Shown: positions 28,338-36,121, counted from the stretch's first letter. The stretch: DNA of 64,000 bases from an uncultured Psychrobacter sp. (GCA_947495055.1 CANLXO010000004.1:62001-126000); one strand, 5' to 3'. Made by a program: numbers and translations. Notes: generated from the sequence alone by a model not told the origin.

Positions 28338-29585
28338 ATGAGCGCTAAATCGTCAAGCAATTACTCAGGAATACTGGTTATTTTACTCGTGTTGCTACCC
28401 GCTCATGATGGTATAGATAGAACCTACTTAAGCGATATTTATATCAAAGACTTTGATGCATTAGTGACTAATCTACGAGCGGATACTGAGAGTGGCATAG
28501 GGAATAAGACGCCGATTGATGTGACTAGTAATGATAGAGCAGTAGATAATCGTATTGATGACAGTGCAGCAGGTCTAAAAAATGAAAACGCTGATGATGT
28601 CGCCTTGATGGCCAATAATGATTTTAACTTAGCAAGACGTCATTGCGGGTTAGATACCTTATCGCTAGACACTGAGCTGACCAAAATTGCACTACAGCAC
28701 GCCAACTACATTAAATATGCCTTTGAGAATGCGGCGGTGACTAGGTTTAATCCGCATTACCAAATAGCTATTAAGGATATCGATTCGGTAACAAGTACAA
28801 ATAATCCGTACTTTAGTGGTCTCGATGTCCAGAACCGAATGTTTAATGCAAACTATCCTAATATAAATTATGGCATCACAGAGAACATCGCTCAGACAAG
28901 ATATTATCATTCGGCAGGCAGACTCATCTCTCCTAGCGTTGCTACTACTTCGATGGCCAAGTCATTAATGGCAGCGCCTTATCATTTGCGCTCATTGATG
29001 ACGCCGCAATCAAAACTCGTCGGTACAGCAGTAGTCGGCTACAAACCTTTTGACGAGGATAAAGACAATAATCAAGGCTATGTGCTAGTCACCAATGCAG
29101 CGGCAACAAGGGCTACATCAAGAGCAACATTCTCTGGCGTTTTTACTTATCCCTGTCAAGGTATCACTGAAACGGTAACAGGACTCTATAACGAAACGCC
29201 AGACCCTGTACAGCATACAGGCCGTAATTTGAGTACTGATCCAATAGGCCAGCCCATATATATCAATGTGCCAAACGCTAAGCAAATTCAAATCATCAAT
29301 GTTGAGTTTTATGATATTGAGCGAGATATAAATGTGCCCACGCACATCCTTAGTTATCAGAACGATCCGTATAAAGATACAGAGTTTGCACTGCCCGCCA
29401 ACGAGGCTTTTATATTGCCTATTACTGATGCGCTAAGTAGCTGCAGGGGCATGACGAGAAAGAGCAAGAACTGCGGACTACATGGCAATAGCGAGTACCG
29501 AGTCCGCTTTGATATTGTACAGAGTGATAATCGTATACAGAGTCAGTCGTTTACCTTTAGAACAGGCGCTGTGAACTACTCGTAA
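28338..29585 (+). CDS. CAP-domain-like exported protein (paralog, no lipobox)
   Basis: 415 residues, collinear with the preceding gene over the CAP-like domain (NLARRHCGLDTLSLDTELTK, NINYGITENIAQTRYYH, APYHLRSLMTPQ) and the C-terminal domain ending FTFRTGAVNYS. The N-terminal hydrophobic stretch GILVILLVLLPAHDG has no Cys, so the lipobox of its neighbour is lost. It may be secreted or membrane-anchored instead. The acidic linker is shorter. The start codon ATG at 28338 has only a weak AGGG upstream. Function unknown. Confidence 0.72.
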   Translation: MSAKSSSNYSGILVILLVLLPAHDGIDRTYLSDIYIKDFDALVTNLRADTESGIGNKTPIDVTSNDRAVDNRIDDSAAGLKNENADDVALMANNDFNLARRHCGLDTLSLDTELTKIALQHANYIKYAFENAAVTRFNPHYQIAIKDIDSVTSTNNPYFSGLDVQNRMFNANYPNINYGITENIAQTRYYHSAGRLISPSVATTSMAKSLMAAPYHLRSLMTPQSKLVGTAVVGYKPFDEDKDNNQGYVLVTNAAATRATSRATFSGVFTYPCQGITETVTGLYNETPDPVQHTGRNLSTDPIGQPIYINVPNAKQIQIINVEFYDIERDINVPTHILSYQNDPYKDTEFALPANEAFILPITDALSSCRGMTRKSKNCGLHGNSEYRVRFDIVQSDNRIQSQSFTFRTGAVNYS

Positions 29586-29628
29586 TATAAAGTGAAATAG
29601 GCGATTTATCTGTCGTTGTATTGATCCT

Positions 29629-30294
29629 CTAAAACGAAGATCCTGGCTGCTTTAAAAACTCCTCTTCTTTGTCAGTAGATGTGCGACCCAGCACTTCATT
29701 GCGATGTGGATAGCGGCCAAACTGATCGATAATGTCTTTATGACGATGCTCAAAGTCTAAAGTATTTGCATCGTTTAACTGCTTAAACAGAGGCAAGTAA
29801 CGCTCATGAATCATAGCCGATTCTGAATGCATAAAGGGCATAATCGTAAATCTGCGCCACTCCATAGGCAAACTATTAAAGTGCGGCTGCTCGATGGCTT
29901 CTTGCGCAAGGACTAACGCCATACCATCTTGAGCAAAGGCGCAAGCCTCGTCGCGGCATAGATTGCGCGAGAACTGATCAAGCACAATAATCTCAGCCAA
30001 ACGTCCTGCCAGCGCTGTGATTGAGCTATTGCTATCAGCAGGCGCGTCTGCAATACGCCAGCTTACGCATTCACCTTGTTTGGCAGCTTGCCAAATATCA
30101 CCAAATTTGTCCGCTATCTGCTGATCAAAATTGTCGTTTTGTTCAAACCAGCATACCTCGTTGTCCTTATCAAACCAAAAATCCAATACTGCGCGGGCGT
30201 CAATATTGAGATGCGTCAAGTCGATATTCTTGGGATCGAGCTGTGATGAATGAGCTTGGTTTGAGGCGTTGGAATAATCAGTAGATAGCGACAT
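29629..30294 (-). CDS. DUF924 family protein
   Basis: 221-residue soluble protein. ARAVLDFWFDKDNEVCWF at about 34-51 opens the domain; GRLAEIIVLDQFSRNLCRDE, FMHSESAMIHER and DQFGRYPHRNEVLGR are the family signatures. Biochemical role unknown in the family; the fold is alpha-helical, TPR-like. A second, shorter member is at 50573..51112. It is divergent from nspC. Confidence 0.85.
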   Translation of the reverse strand: MSLSTDYSNASNQAHSSQLDPKNIDLTHLNIDARAVLDFWFDKDNEVCWFEQNDNFDQQIADKFGDIWQAAKQGECVSWRIADAPADSNSSITALAGRLAEIIVLDQFSRNLCRDEACAFAQDGMALVLAQEAIEQPHFNSLPMEWRRFTIMPFMHSESAMIHERYLPLFKQLNDANTLDFEHRHKDIIDQFGRYPHRNEVLGRTSTDKEEEFLKQPGSSF

Positions 30295-30384
30295 AAAATA
30301 TTCTAATTATGATGAATTTAGTCTACTATAGCGCAAATATTTATATCTGTCATGATGCTAATAACAGCTATTAGGTAACCTCTT

Positions 30385-31596
30385 ATGAATTCTAAAATTA
30401 CTGATTTATCCACTCTGTCAACGCCCTATTACTTGCTCGATGAAACGGCAATCGTCGCCAATATGCAGATTATCGCGCGTCTATGTGAGCTGTCTGGCGC
30501 CAAAGCCTTACTCGCGCTTAAATGTTTTGCCACTTGGGGCGTATTTGATGTCATGCAGCCTTACTTGCATGGTACAACCTCGTCATCACTCAACGAGGTG
30601 CGGTTAGGCTATGAAACTTTTGGTGATAATGCTGACAATAGTAATGAAGGTAGTAGCATAGACAAAAAAGAAACCCATGCCTATAGCGTGGCCTATAGCG
30701 CAGGCGAGATTGACGAAGTACTAAGCTATGCCGATAAGATTATCTTTAATTCTATCTCACAGCTTAATAGCTTTAAAGATAAGGCTTGTGCACAGAACAT
30801 TCCAGTAGGACTACGCTTGAACCCAAAGACTAGCAATTCATCTTTTATCATTGCTGATCCAGCGCGTCCCTTTAGCCGTCTGGGTGAGCATGACAAAGAT
30901 AAGATTGCCGCGGTGCTTGGTGATATCACAGGTGTTATGATCCATAACAACTGCGAGAACGACAGCTTTGCAGCCTTTAGCGAAAGTTTGGCTGATATTG
31001 AAGATAGATTTGGTGACGTGTTGGCGCAGCTTGACTGGGTCAGCTTGGGCGGCGGCATTCATTTTATCGCCCCTGATTATCCACTAGAAAAACTCGCTGA
31101 TAGATTAAAAGGCTTTAGTGAAAAATACGGCGTACAAGTCTATCTTGAGCCGGGTGAGGCAAGTATTCATGGCGCAGGCTCATTGGTCACCACAGTATTA
31201 GATACTATGCACAATGAAAAGAACTTAGCTGTCGTCGATGCTTCTATTGAAGCGCATATGCTAGATTTACTGATTTATCAAGAGTCAGCGTCTATCGCTA
31301 CTATTAATGAGAGTGTCGTTGATATAGTGCCTGTGAATAAAGAGCAGGCAGATGACAATACGATTATCTACGGTCGCTCATGTTTGGCAGGTGATATCTT
31401 TGGCGAGTATGCACTACCTAACCAGTTACAGGTAGGTGATACCATCGCGTTTGGTAATGCCGCAGGCTATACGATGGTGAAGAAAAACTGGTTCAATGGC
31501 GTGGGCATGCCAGCGATTGTCATTCGTCGCCTTGATGGCAGTATCGATATTCAGCGCAAGTTTGATTACCAAGATTACAAGGATAGCTTGTCTTAA
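30385..31596 (+). CDS. nspC: carboxynorspermidine/carboxyspermidine decarboxylase
   Basis: 403-residue PLP enzyme of the alanine-racemase-fold (group IV) decarboxylases. The PLP-binding Lys46 lies in ALLALKCFATW. Other motifs: GLRLNPKTS, WVSLGGGIHF, YLEPGEA and the C-terminal GRSCLAGD and NAAGYTM. It decarboxylates carboxy(nor)spermidine to (nor)spermidine, the final step of the aspartate-semialdehyde-dependent polyamine route. The synthase for its substrate follows but has its own promoter and leader, 284 bases after this stop. Confidence 0.92.
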   Translation: MNSKITDLSTLSTPYYLLDETAIVANMQIIARLCELSGAKALLALKCFATWGVFDVMQPYLHGTTSSSLNEVRLGYETFGDNADNSNEGSSIDKKETHAYSVAYSAGEIDEVLSYADKIIFNSISQLNSFKDKACAQNIPVGLRLNPKTSNSSFIIADPARPFSRLGEHDKDKIAAVLGDITGVMIHNNCENDSFAAFSESLADIEDRFGDVLAQLDWVSLGGGIHFIAPDYPLEKLADRLKGFSEKYGVQVYLEPGEASIHGAGSLVTTVLDTMHNEKNLAVVDASIEAHMLDLLIYQESASIATINESVVDIVPVNKEQADDNTIIYGRSCLAGDIFGEYALPNQLQVGDTIAFGNAAGYTMVKKNWFNGVGMPAIVIRRLDGSIDIQRKFDYQDYKDSLS

Positions 31597-31715
31597 ATAA
31601 CTGCGTTGCTCAATCTGCGTAAACGCTAAAAAACAAAGGTTTAGAGATAACTATCTGTAGTTTTTGTTGCTGTATTTTTATACATTATTTTTACTATTAA
31701 CAGAATAAAAATTGT

Positions 31716-31721
31716 TATAAT
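31716..31721 (+). promoter_or_regulatory. -10 box (TATAAT) for carboxynorspermidine synthase
   Basis: Perfect TATAAT. It places the expected transcript start at about 31728, exactly where the leader hairpin begins. No good -35 at 17 bases. Confidence 0.55.
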
Positions 31722-31726
31722 CGCCA

Positions 31727-31880
31727 CGGGCAAATAGCTATCGACTAAAAACGATGTTTGCCCGACGGGTGCGTGGGTTTTCCTCGGTCTTCCTTTTTCA
31801 TTCACGCACATCATTCACTCGTTGCTGTTTTGCATAGCCATATCACTGGTATCGACAGGGACACAAAGGAGGATTGTTCA
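31727..31880 (+). promoter_or_regulatory. structured leader with anti-Shine-Dalgarno, candidate RNA switch
   Basis: Hairpin 1: CGGGCAAA (31727-31734) with TTTGCCCG (31757-31764), inner ATCG/CGAT. Hairpin 2: GTGCGTG (31769-31775) with CACGCAC (31803-31809), extendable by two G-U pairs. The loop of hairpin 2 contains TCTTCCTTT (31788-31796), which pairs over nine bases (one G-U) with AAAGGAGGA (31865-31873), the ribosome binding site of the downstream TTG start. This could mask translation. No known riboswitch class was recognised; ligand or function is inference. Confidence 0.5.
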
Positions 31881-33152
31881 TTGAACACAAACCAAACCAA
31901 ACCCAGCAAAAAAGACGTACTTATCATCGGTGCAGGCGGCGTCGCGCAAGTAGTCGCCCATAAATGTGCGATGCACAATGACGTGCTTGGCGAGATTCAT
32001 ATTGCCTCTCGCACCAAGGATAAATGTGATGCCATCGCTCAGAGCGTAAAAGACAAAGGCAGCTTTAAGCAAGCTGCTGTCTTGCATACGCACCAAGTCG
32101 ATGCCATGGATACTCAAGCTGTCATCGATCTTATCAACGATATCGGTATTCAAATCTTAATTAACGTCGGCTCGGCATTTATCAATATGACCGTATTAGA
32201 AGCTTGTATCGAGACGGGTACAGCCTACATCGATACCGCCATTCATGAGGATCCGCGCAAAATTTGCGAGACGCCGCCATGGTATGACAACTATGAGTGG
32301 CAGCGTCGTCAGCGCTGTGCGGACAACAATGTCACGGCGATTTTGGGCGCAGGCTTTGATCCTGGTATGGTCAACGCTTATGCGCGTCTGGGCTATGACA
32401 TGATGGATGCAGGCTCAGTCACTGATATCGATATCATCGACATAAACGCCGGCGATCATGGTAAGTATTTTGCCACTAACTTCGATCCTGAGATTAATTT
32501 TCGTGAGTTCACGGGAACCGTCTACTCTTGGCAGGACAGCAAATGGCAGTCTAATAAAATGTTCGAAGTCAAGCGTACTGACGATCTGCCAGTCGTTGGC
32601 ATGCAAAACAGCTACTTGAGTGGTCATGATGAAATTCACTCATTGTCAGCCAATTTAGATGTGCCTAATATACGCTTTTGGATGGGCTTTGGTGAGCACT
32701 ATATCAATGTGTTTACCGTCTTACAAAGCCTAGGTCTGTTGTCCGAGCAGCCGGTAATGACTGCCGAAGGGCAAGAAGTCATTCCATTAAAAGTGGTCAA
32801 AGCGGTACTACCAGATCCAAGTTCGCTGGCGCCAAACTATACGGGCAAAACCTGTATTGGTGATAAAGTCAAAGGCAAGATTAATGGCGTCGATACTGAG
32901 GTATTTATCTACAATATCTCCGATCACAAAGACGCCTATAATGAGGTCGGTAGCCAAGGGATCTCTTATACCGCAGGCGTGCCTCCTGTCGCGGCTGCTA
33001 TGTTAATCGCCACAGGCGAGTGGGACGCGGGCAAAATGGTCAACGTCGAAGAGCTGGATGCCAAGCCCTTTATTAATCTGATCAACAAGATAGGTTTGCC
33101 AACACGCATTCAAGATAGCGAAGGTGATAGAGCGTTAGAATTCGATATTTAG
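31881..33152 (+). CDS. carboxynorspermidine/carboxyspermidine synthase (saccharopine dehydrogenase-like)
   Basis: 423 residues from a TTG at 31881. This start is supported by AAAGGAGG (31865-31872) 8 bases upstream and by conservation beginning KKDVLIIGAGGVAQVVAHKC. The frame stays open to an ATG at 31758, but that part overlaps the leader hairpins. The Rossmann motif GAGGVAQVV near residues 17-25 and YIDTAIHEDPRKICE are typical. C-terminal segments YNISDHKDAYNEVGSQGISY and GVPPVAAAMLIATGEWD also mark CANSDH. It reductively condenses aspartate semialdehyde with a diamine using NADPH. Works with NspC. Confidence 0.9.
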   Translation: MNTNQTKPSKKDVLIIGAGGVAQVVAHKCAMHNDVLGEIHIASRTKDKCDAIAQSVKDKGSFKQAAVLHTHQVDAMDTQAVIDLINDIGIQILINVGSAFINMTVLEACIETGTAYIDTAIHEDPRKICETPPWYDNYEWQRRQRCADNNVTAILGAGFDPGMVNAYARLGYDMMDAGSVTDIDIIDINAGDHGKYFATNFDPEINFREFTGTVYSWQDSKWQSNKMFEVKRTDDLPVVGMQNSYLSGHDEIHSLSANLDVPNIRFWMGFGEHYINVFTVLQSLGLLSEQPVMTAEGQEVIPLKVVKAVLPDPSSLAPNYTGKTCIGDKVKGKINGVDTEVFIYNISDHKDAYNEVGSQGISYTAGVPPVAAAMLIATGEWDAGKMVNVEELDAKPFINLINKIGLPTRIQDSEGDRALEFDI

Positions 33153-33172
33153 TCAGTAAGTTTATTTAATAG

Positions 33173-33202
33173 AAAGCCTATCTTTTAAAGATAGGCTTTT
33201 TT
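33173..33202 (+). terminator. rho-independent terminator
   Basis: AAAGCCTATC (33173-33182) with GATAGGCTTT (33190-33199), then T run. Confidence 0.9.
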
Positions 33203-33236
33203 ATGCTTGATTTTACAAGAAAATAGGGGAGCCAAT

Positions 33237-33412
33237 CCTGCCATCCGCTATTATCTGCCATTTCTGCTAGGGCAGCGGCTACTGGCGGGACAGGTTGCTG
33301 CTACCGCGACACCCTGACCCACCGAGCCTTTGCAACCTAGCAGTTATGACAGGATAGCCGCTACAGTCAGGGCTAGCGGTGACATCGCGTTCTTGCTACT
33401 ATCTATCGTGTT
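33237..33412. other. GC-rich structured non-coding block
   Basis: Markedly richer in G+C than its surroundings, with no ORF of note. AGCGGCT near 33274 recurs inverted as AGCCGCT near 33355, and CCGCTA/TAGCGG form a short stem at about 33358-33379. It looks like a structured RNA or a replication/packaging-type DNA element, but no family was recognised. Confidence 0.35.
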
Positions 33413-33473
33413 TTGAATTATTTATAATAGTCTCAAATATTCTTATTTGTATAATATAAAAGTATTCAAAAGT

Positions 33474-33651
33474 TTCGGAGCCATCAACTCCGAATGTCGC
33501 TTGATAAGCGGCTAAAGGGCGATCCCTTATTTAAAGCAGTAGCTAGAAATTTGGGCTGGTTGTGCCAGCAGAAGTCGTCCGAAAGGGTAAGCTTATACTA
33601 GTCAAAGCAAACCCAACCGCGTGGCAGCGCGGTATATAAATACGAATCTAC
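33474..33651 (+). other. run of consecutive hairpins upstream of mini-ORFs
   Basis: TTCGGAG (33474) pairs with CTCCGAA around a seven-base loop. It is followed at once by CGCTT/AAGCG and AAGGG/CCCTT, both with loops of 3-4 bases. Further right come CTGG/CCAG, then ACCGCG/CGCGGT around a six-base loop just before the 51-codon ORF. Two TATAAT-like boxes lie to the left (33423, 33450). Confidence 0.45.
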
Positions 33652-33652
33652 A

Positions 33653-33808
33653 ATGACTCAACCGGTTGAGTCGTTTGAATGGATTAAACCCATAAAAATT
33701 TCAACCAATATAGAGATAAAGGTAAATGTAGCAGCAGTGATTACTGCCATTAGTGGACTTGTTTTTACAGTTGCTATGATTTATTTCAATCTTTTAAAAG
33801 TCCTATAA
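33653..33808 (+). CDS. possible 51-residue single-membrane-helix protein
   Basis: Short ORF with a hydrophobic segment VAAVITAISGLVFTVAMIYF in its second half and charged residues before it. The start codon overlaps a perfect 18-base palindrome at 33655-33672. Its stop overlaps the ATG of a 14-codon ORF, which in turn overlaps the ATG at 33845 of a longer frame. No Shine-Dalgarno is obvious. It may be a decayed remnant rather than a working gene. Confidence 0.35.
   Translation: MTQPVESFEWIKPIKISTNIEIKVNVAAVITAISGLVFTVAMIYFNLLKVL
33655..33672. repeat. perfect 18-base palindrome
   Basis: GACTCAACCGGTTGAGTC, self-complementary throughout, starting on the last base of the ATG of the 51-codon ORF. 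Confidence 0.9.
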
Positions 33809-33886
33809 TGCCAGCGGCAGTTGGCGTTGTAGGCATAAAATATAATGGTTAAAGCTTTGACTTATAAGATTCTTAGGTCAGCGGTT

Positions 33887-33911
33887 AGCGGTGAAGGTTC
33901 AAATCCTTCCA
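33887..33911 (+). other. tRNA T-arm-like motif
   Basis: GAAGG-TTCAAAT-CCTTC forms a five-base stem with the canonical seven-base T loop. No matching acceptor strand, anticodon arm or encoded CCA was found, so this is not a complete tRNA. It could be an attachment-site remnant, or chance. Confidence 0.35.
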
Positions 33912-34024
33912 TTCTTGTTTTGTTCTCAGTTATCTTTTTTATGTTGGTGATTTTGTCGTACTTGAAAAATCGTATGTTGATGACATTAGATTCAGACTTT
34001 AATTCTGAAAAGGAGGATAACAAT

Positions 34025-34126
34025 ATGGGAAAAGTAGCGATGTTAAAATGTTTAGCAGCTTCAGTAATTGATGTAATTCAGGCACTGGGAACAAGTCTTG
34101 TGGTCTTTGGTGGGCCGCTTACCTAA
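34025..34126 (+). CDS. putative 33-residue hydrophobic peptide
   Basis: ATG at 34025 is preceded by AAAAGGAGG (34008-34016), among the strongest ribosome binding sites in the window. The product is MGKVAMLKCLAASVIDVIQA followed by LGTSLVVFGGPLT: basic start, hydrophobic or amphipathic centre, no charge at the end. The same frame is open from 33845 (93 codons), but the strong internal site favours the short product. Size and composition are compatible with a membrane-active peptide, a type I toxin or a phage minor coat peptide; no family was recognised. Confidence 0.4.
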   Translation: MGKVAMLKCLAASVIDVIQALGTSLVVFGGPLT

Positions 34127-34212
34127 GAGTCTTTTTGTGTAAAGTTGATGAGAGCTTATTTTTAGTATTTGATGATTCTATAACAGTGACATTTGTTCGT
34201 TAATTAAATATA

Positions 34213-34260
34213 TTAGCCAACTAGATTGTGTAACGGTGCTTAAACACTTGAGTTGGCTAA
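34213..34260. repeat. 10-base perfect inverted repeat
   Basis: TTAGCCAACT at 34213-34222 and its complement at 34251-34260, with an inner GTGT/ACAC pair. No T run follows, so it is not an ordinary terminator; it could stabilise a 3' end or bind a protein. Confidence 0.75.
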
Positions 34261-34352
34261 GCTTTATCTAGTCAGTTTGACAAATTCCCTCCCATCCTAC
34301 CTTTTTTGTTAAATTTTCCTACTCATAATCTACTGATAATAAATTCTGCTAT

Positions 34353-34413
34353 AGTTAAGCGACAGTATGGTGTTGTTTGACACCTGCTACTCATAAGCAA
34401 GGAGCGCTTAACT
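34353..34413 (+). promoter_or_regulatory. nested stem around the ribosome binding site of the GMC gene
   Basis: AGTTAAGCG (34353-34361) pairs with CGCTTAACT (34405-34413), which fills the gap between AAGGAG (34399-34404) and the ATG at 34415. A second stem GGTGT/ACACC (34369-34384) nests inside. It could control translation. If transcription starts at 34362, after the TATAGT at 34350, the repeat would act as a DNA operator instead. Confidence 0.45.
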
Positions 34414-34414
34414 C

Positions 34415-36091
34415 ATGGAATTTGACTACATAATTATCGGTGGCGGCTCAGCAGGCTGCGTTATGGCAAGCCGTTTATCAGAAGACCCTAATATCACTGT
34501 TTGTCTGCTCGAGTTCGGCGGCGACGGCAAAGACTTGGCAGTACGCGTGCCAGCTGGTGTCATCGTTATGATGCGTGACAAACCGACCAAGATTAACAAC
34601 TGGTGCTTTGATACCGTGCCGCAAACGCACTTGAACAATCGCACCGGCTACCAGCCACGTGGACAATGCTTGGGCGGATCTTCTGCTATCAACGCTATGG
34701 TCTACACGCGTGGTAGCGCCAAAGATTATGATCGCTGGGAGCAGGATGGCTGCGCAGGGTGGGGCTACGATGATATGCTGCCATACTTTAAAAAAGCTGA
34801 GAACAATGTACATGGCGGTAGTGAGCATCATGGCGATAGTGGACCACTCCACGTGTCAGAATTGGTGAGTCCTCGTCCAATATCGACCTCTTTTGTTGAT
34901 GCCTGTATTGCTAATGGGTTAGACGCCAACAACGACTTTAATGGCACCAAACAAGATGGCGCAGGTCTTTATCAAGTCACCCATTTTCATGGAGAAAAAC
35001 AAGGCCAGCGCTGCTCAGCCGCCGCCGCGTACATTCATCCTTTTGAGGATAGAGAAAACTTGACGATTATGACGGGTGCGCGCGTCACTAGTATCTTGAC
35101 TGAAAATAAGCGAGCGATAGGCGTGGCTTATGATAAGCATGGTGAACATTATACCGCCACCGCCCGATCTGAAGTTATTTTATCAGCTGGTGCATTTGGT
35201 TCACCGCAGATACTCATGCTATCAGGTATCGGTCCAAAAGATCATCTAGAAGAGCTCGGTATCGAGGTGGTACATGATTCGCCAAATGTCGGTGAGAACT
35301 TACAAGATCACTTAGATGTGGTCTTTGATTACAAGGTAAATACCAAAGATGTTATCGGTATTGGCTTTGGAACGGTGCCTATGATGATGTCAGCGATTGG
35401 GGAGTGGAGAAAAAAAGGTACTGGCATACTGACCACCAACTACGCAGAAGCGGGCGCATTCTTTAATGCAACAGAGGCGACACCAACTGATTGGCCAGAT
35501 ACGCAGTTGCACTTTGTCATCTCGCGCGTCATTAATCACGGCCGTGAGGTCAAATGGGGTTATGGTATCTCTGTCCATAGCTGCTATTTACGTCCTGAGA
35601 GTCGCGGTACGGTTAAATTGGCCTCAACCGATGCTAGTGTCGCACCCCTTATAGACCCCAACTATTTGTCACATGAAAAGGATGTTGAATTTATGATGGC
35701 AGGGGCCAAACGTACGCGGGAGATTATGGAGGAGGCCCCCCTTGCCAAGTTCATCACCGAAGATTACGCCGCGCCTTATCTGGAAAAAGATGGGCTGCTT
35801 GGCTACATTCAAAACAGATCTGATACTATCTATCATCCTGTAGGGACTTGCCGTATGGGTGCAGATGAGCTATCCGTCGTCGACACTGATCTCAAGGTCA
35901 GAGGGATAGAGAACCTGCGCGTGATTGATGCCTCTATTATGCCGACCCTGATCAGTGCCAACACTAATGCGCCAACCATCGCTATCGCTGAAAAGATAGC
36001 GGATCAAATGAAATCTGAGCGCATTAGTAGTGGAACCGTACCGACCGAGATTAACAATTATGCTAAAGCGGAGCACGTAGCGGCGGTATAG
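34415..36091 (+). CDS. GMC-family FAD oxidoreductase (alcohol/choline dehydrogenase-like)
   Basis: 558 residues. The FAD-binding motif IIIGGGSAGCVMASRLSEDP is at the N-terminus (6-25). GMC signatures GQCLGGSSAINAMVYTRG (about 88-105) and SAGAFGSPQILMLSGIGP (about 257-274) follow. HPVGTCRMG with the catalytic His and SANTNAPTIAIAEKIAD lie near the end. It oxidises a primary alcohol with FAD. It resembles AlkJ and BetA; without betB or betI nearby a choline role is unsupported, and an alkanol or aromatic alcohol substrate is as likely. Its start region carries a nested inverted repeat. Confidence 0.88.
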   Translation: MEFDYIIIGGGSAGCVMASRLSEDPNITVCLLEFGGDGKDLAVRVPAGVIVMMRDKPTKINNWCFDTVPQTHLNNRTGYQPRGQCLGGSSAINAMVYTRGSAKDYDRWEQDGCAGWGYDDMLPYFKKAENNVHGGSEHHGDSGPLHVSELVSPRPISTSFVDACIANGLDANNDFNGTKQDGAGLYQVTHFHGEKQGQRCSAAAAYIHPFEDRENLTIMTGARVTSILTENKRAIGVAYDKHGEHYTATARSEVILSAGAFGSPQILMLSGIGPKDHLEELGIEVVHDSPNVGENLQDHLDVVFDYKVNTKDVIGIGFGTVPMMMSAIGEWRKKGTGILTTNYAEAGAFFNATEATPTDWPDTQLHFVISRVINHGREVKWGYGISVHSCYLRPESRGTVKLASTDASVAPLIDPNYLSHEKDVEFMMAGAKRTREIMEEAPLAKFITEDYAAPYLEKDGLLGYIQNRSDTIYHPVGTCRMGADELSVVDTDLKVRGIENLRVIDASIMPTLISANTNAPTIAIAEKIADQMKSERISSGTVPTEINNYAKAEHVAAV

Positions 36092-36121
36092 TATTTCCGT
36101 AATGTTTTAATTTATACAAAG

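Noticed and set aside
31758..31880. N-terminal extension of carboxynorspermidine synthase from an ATG at 31758
   Set aside because: It lies across the leader hairpins. Family similarity begins only after the TTG at 31881, which has AAAGGAGG at ideal distance.
33237..33412. Integron attC site or retron RNA
   Set aside because: No RYYYAAC/GTTRRRY core pair, and no integrase or reverse transcriptase gene in the window.
33421..33470. dif-like XerC/XerD site near the TATAAT boxes
   Set aside because: Only scattered matches to the 28-bp consensus, and neither half-site is recognisable.
33820..33920. Functional tRNA gene
   Set aside because: Only the T-arm fits. No seven-base acceptor partner, convincing anticodon stem or CCA end.
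33845..34126. Single 93-residue protein
   Set aside because: Its first part reads through the tRNA-like motif and has no ribosome binding site. The internal ATG at 34025 has a very strong one.
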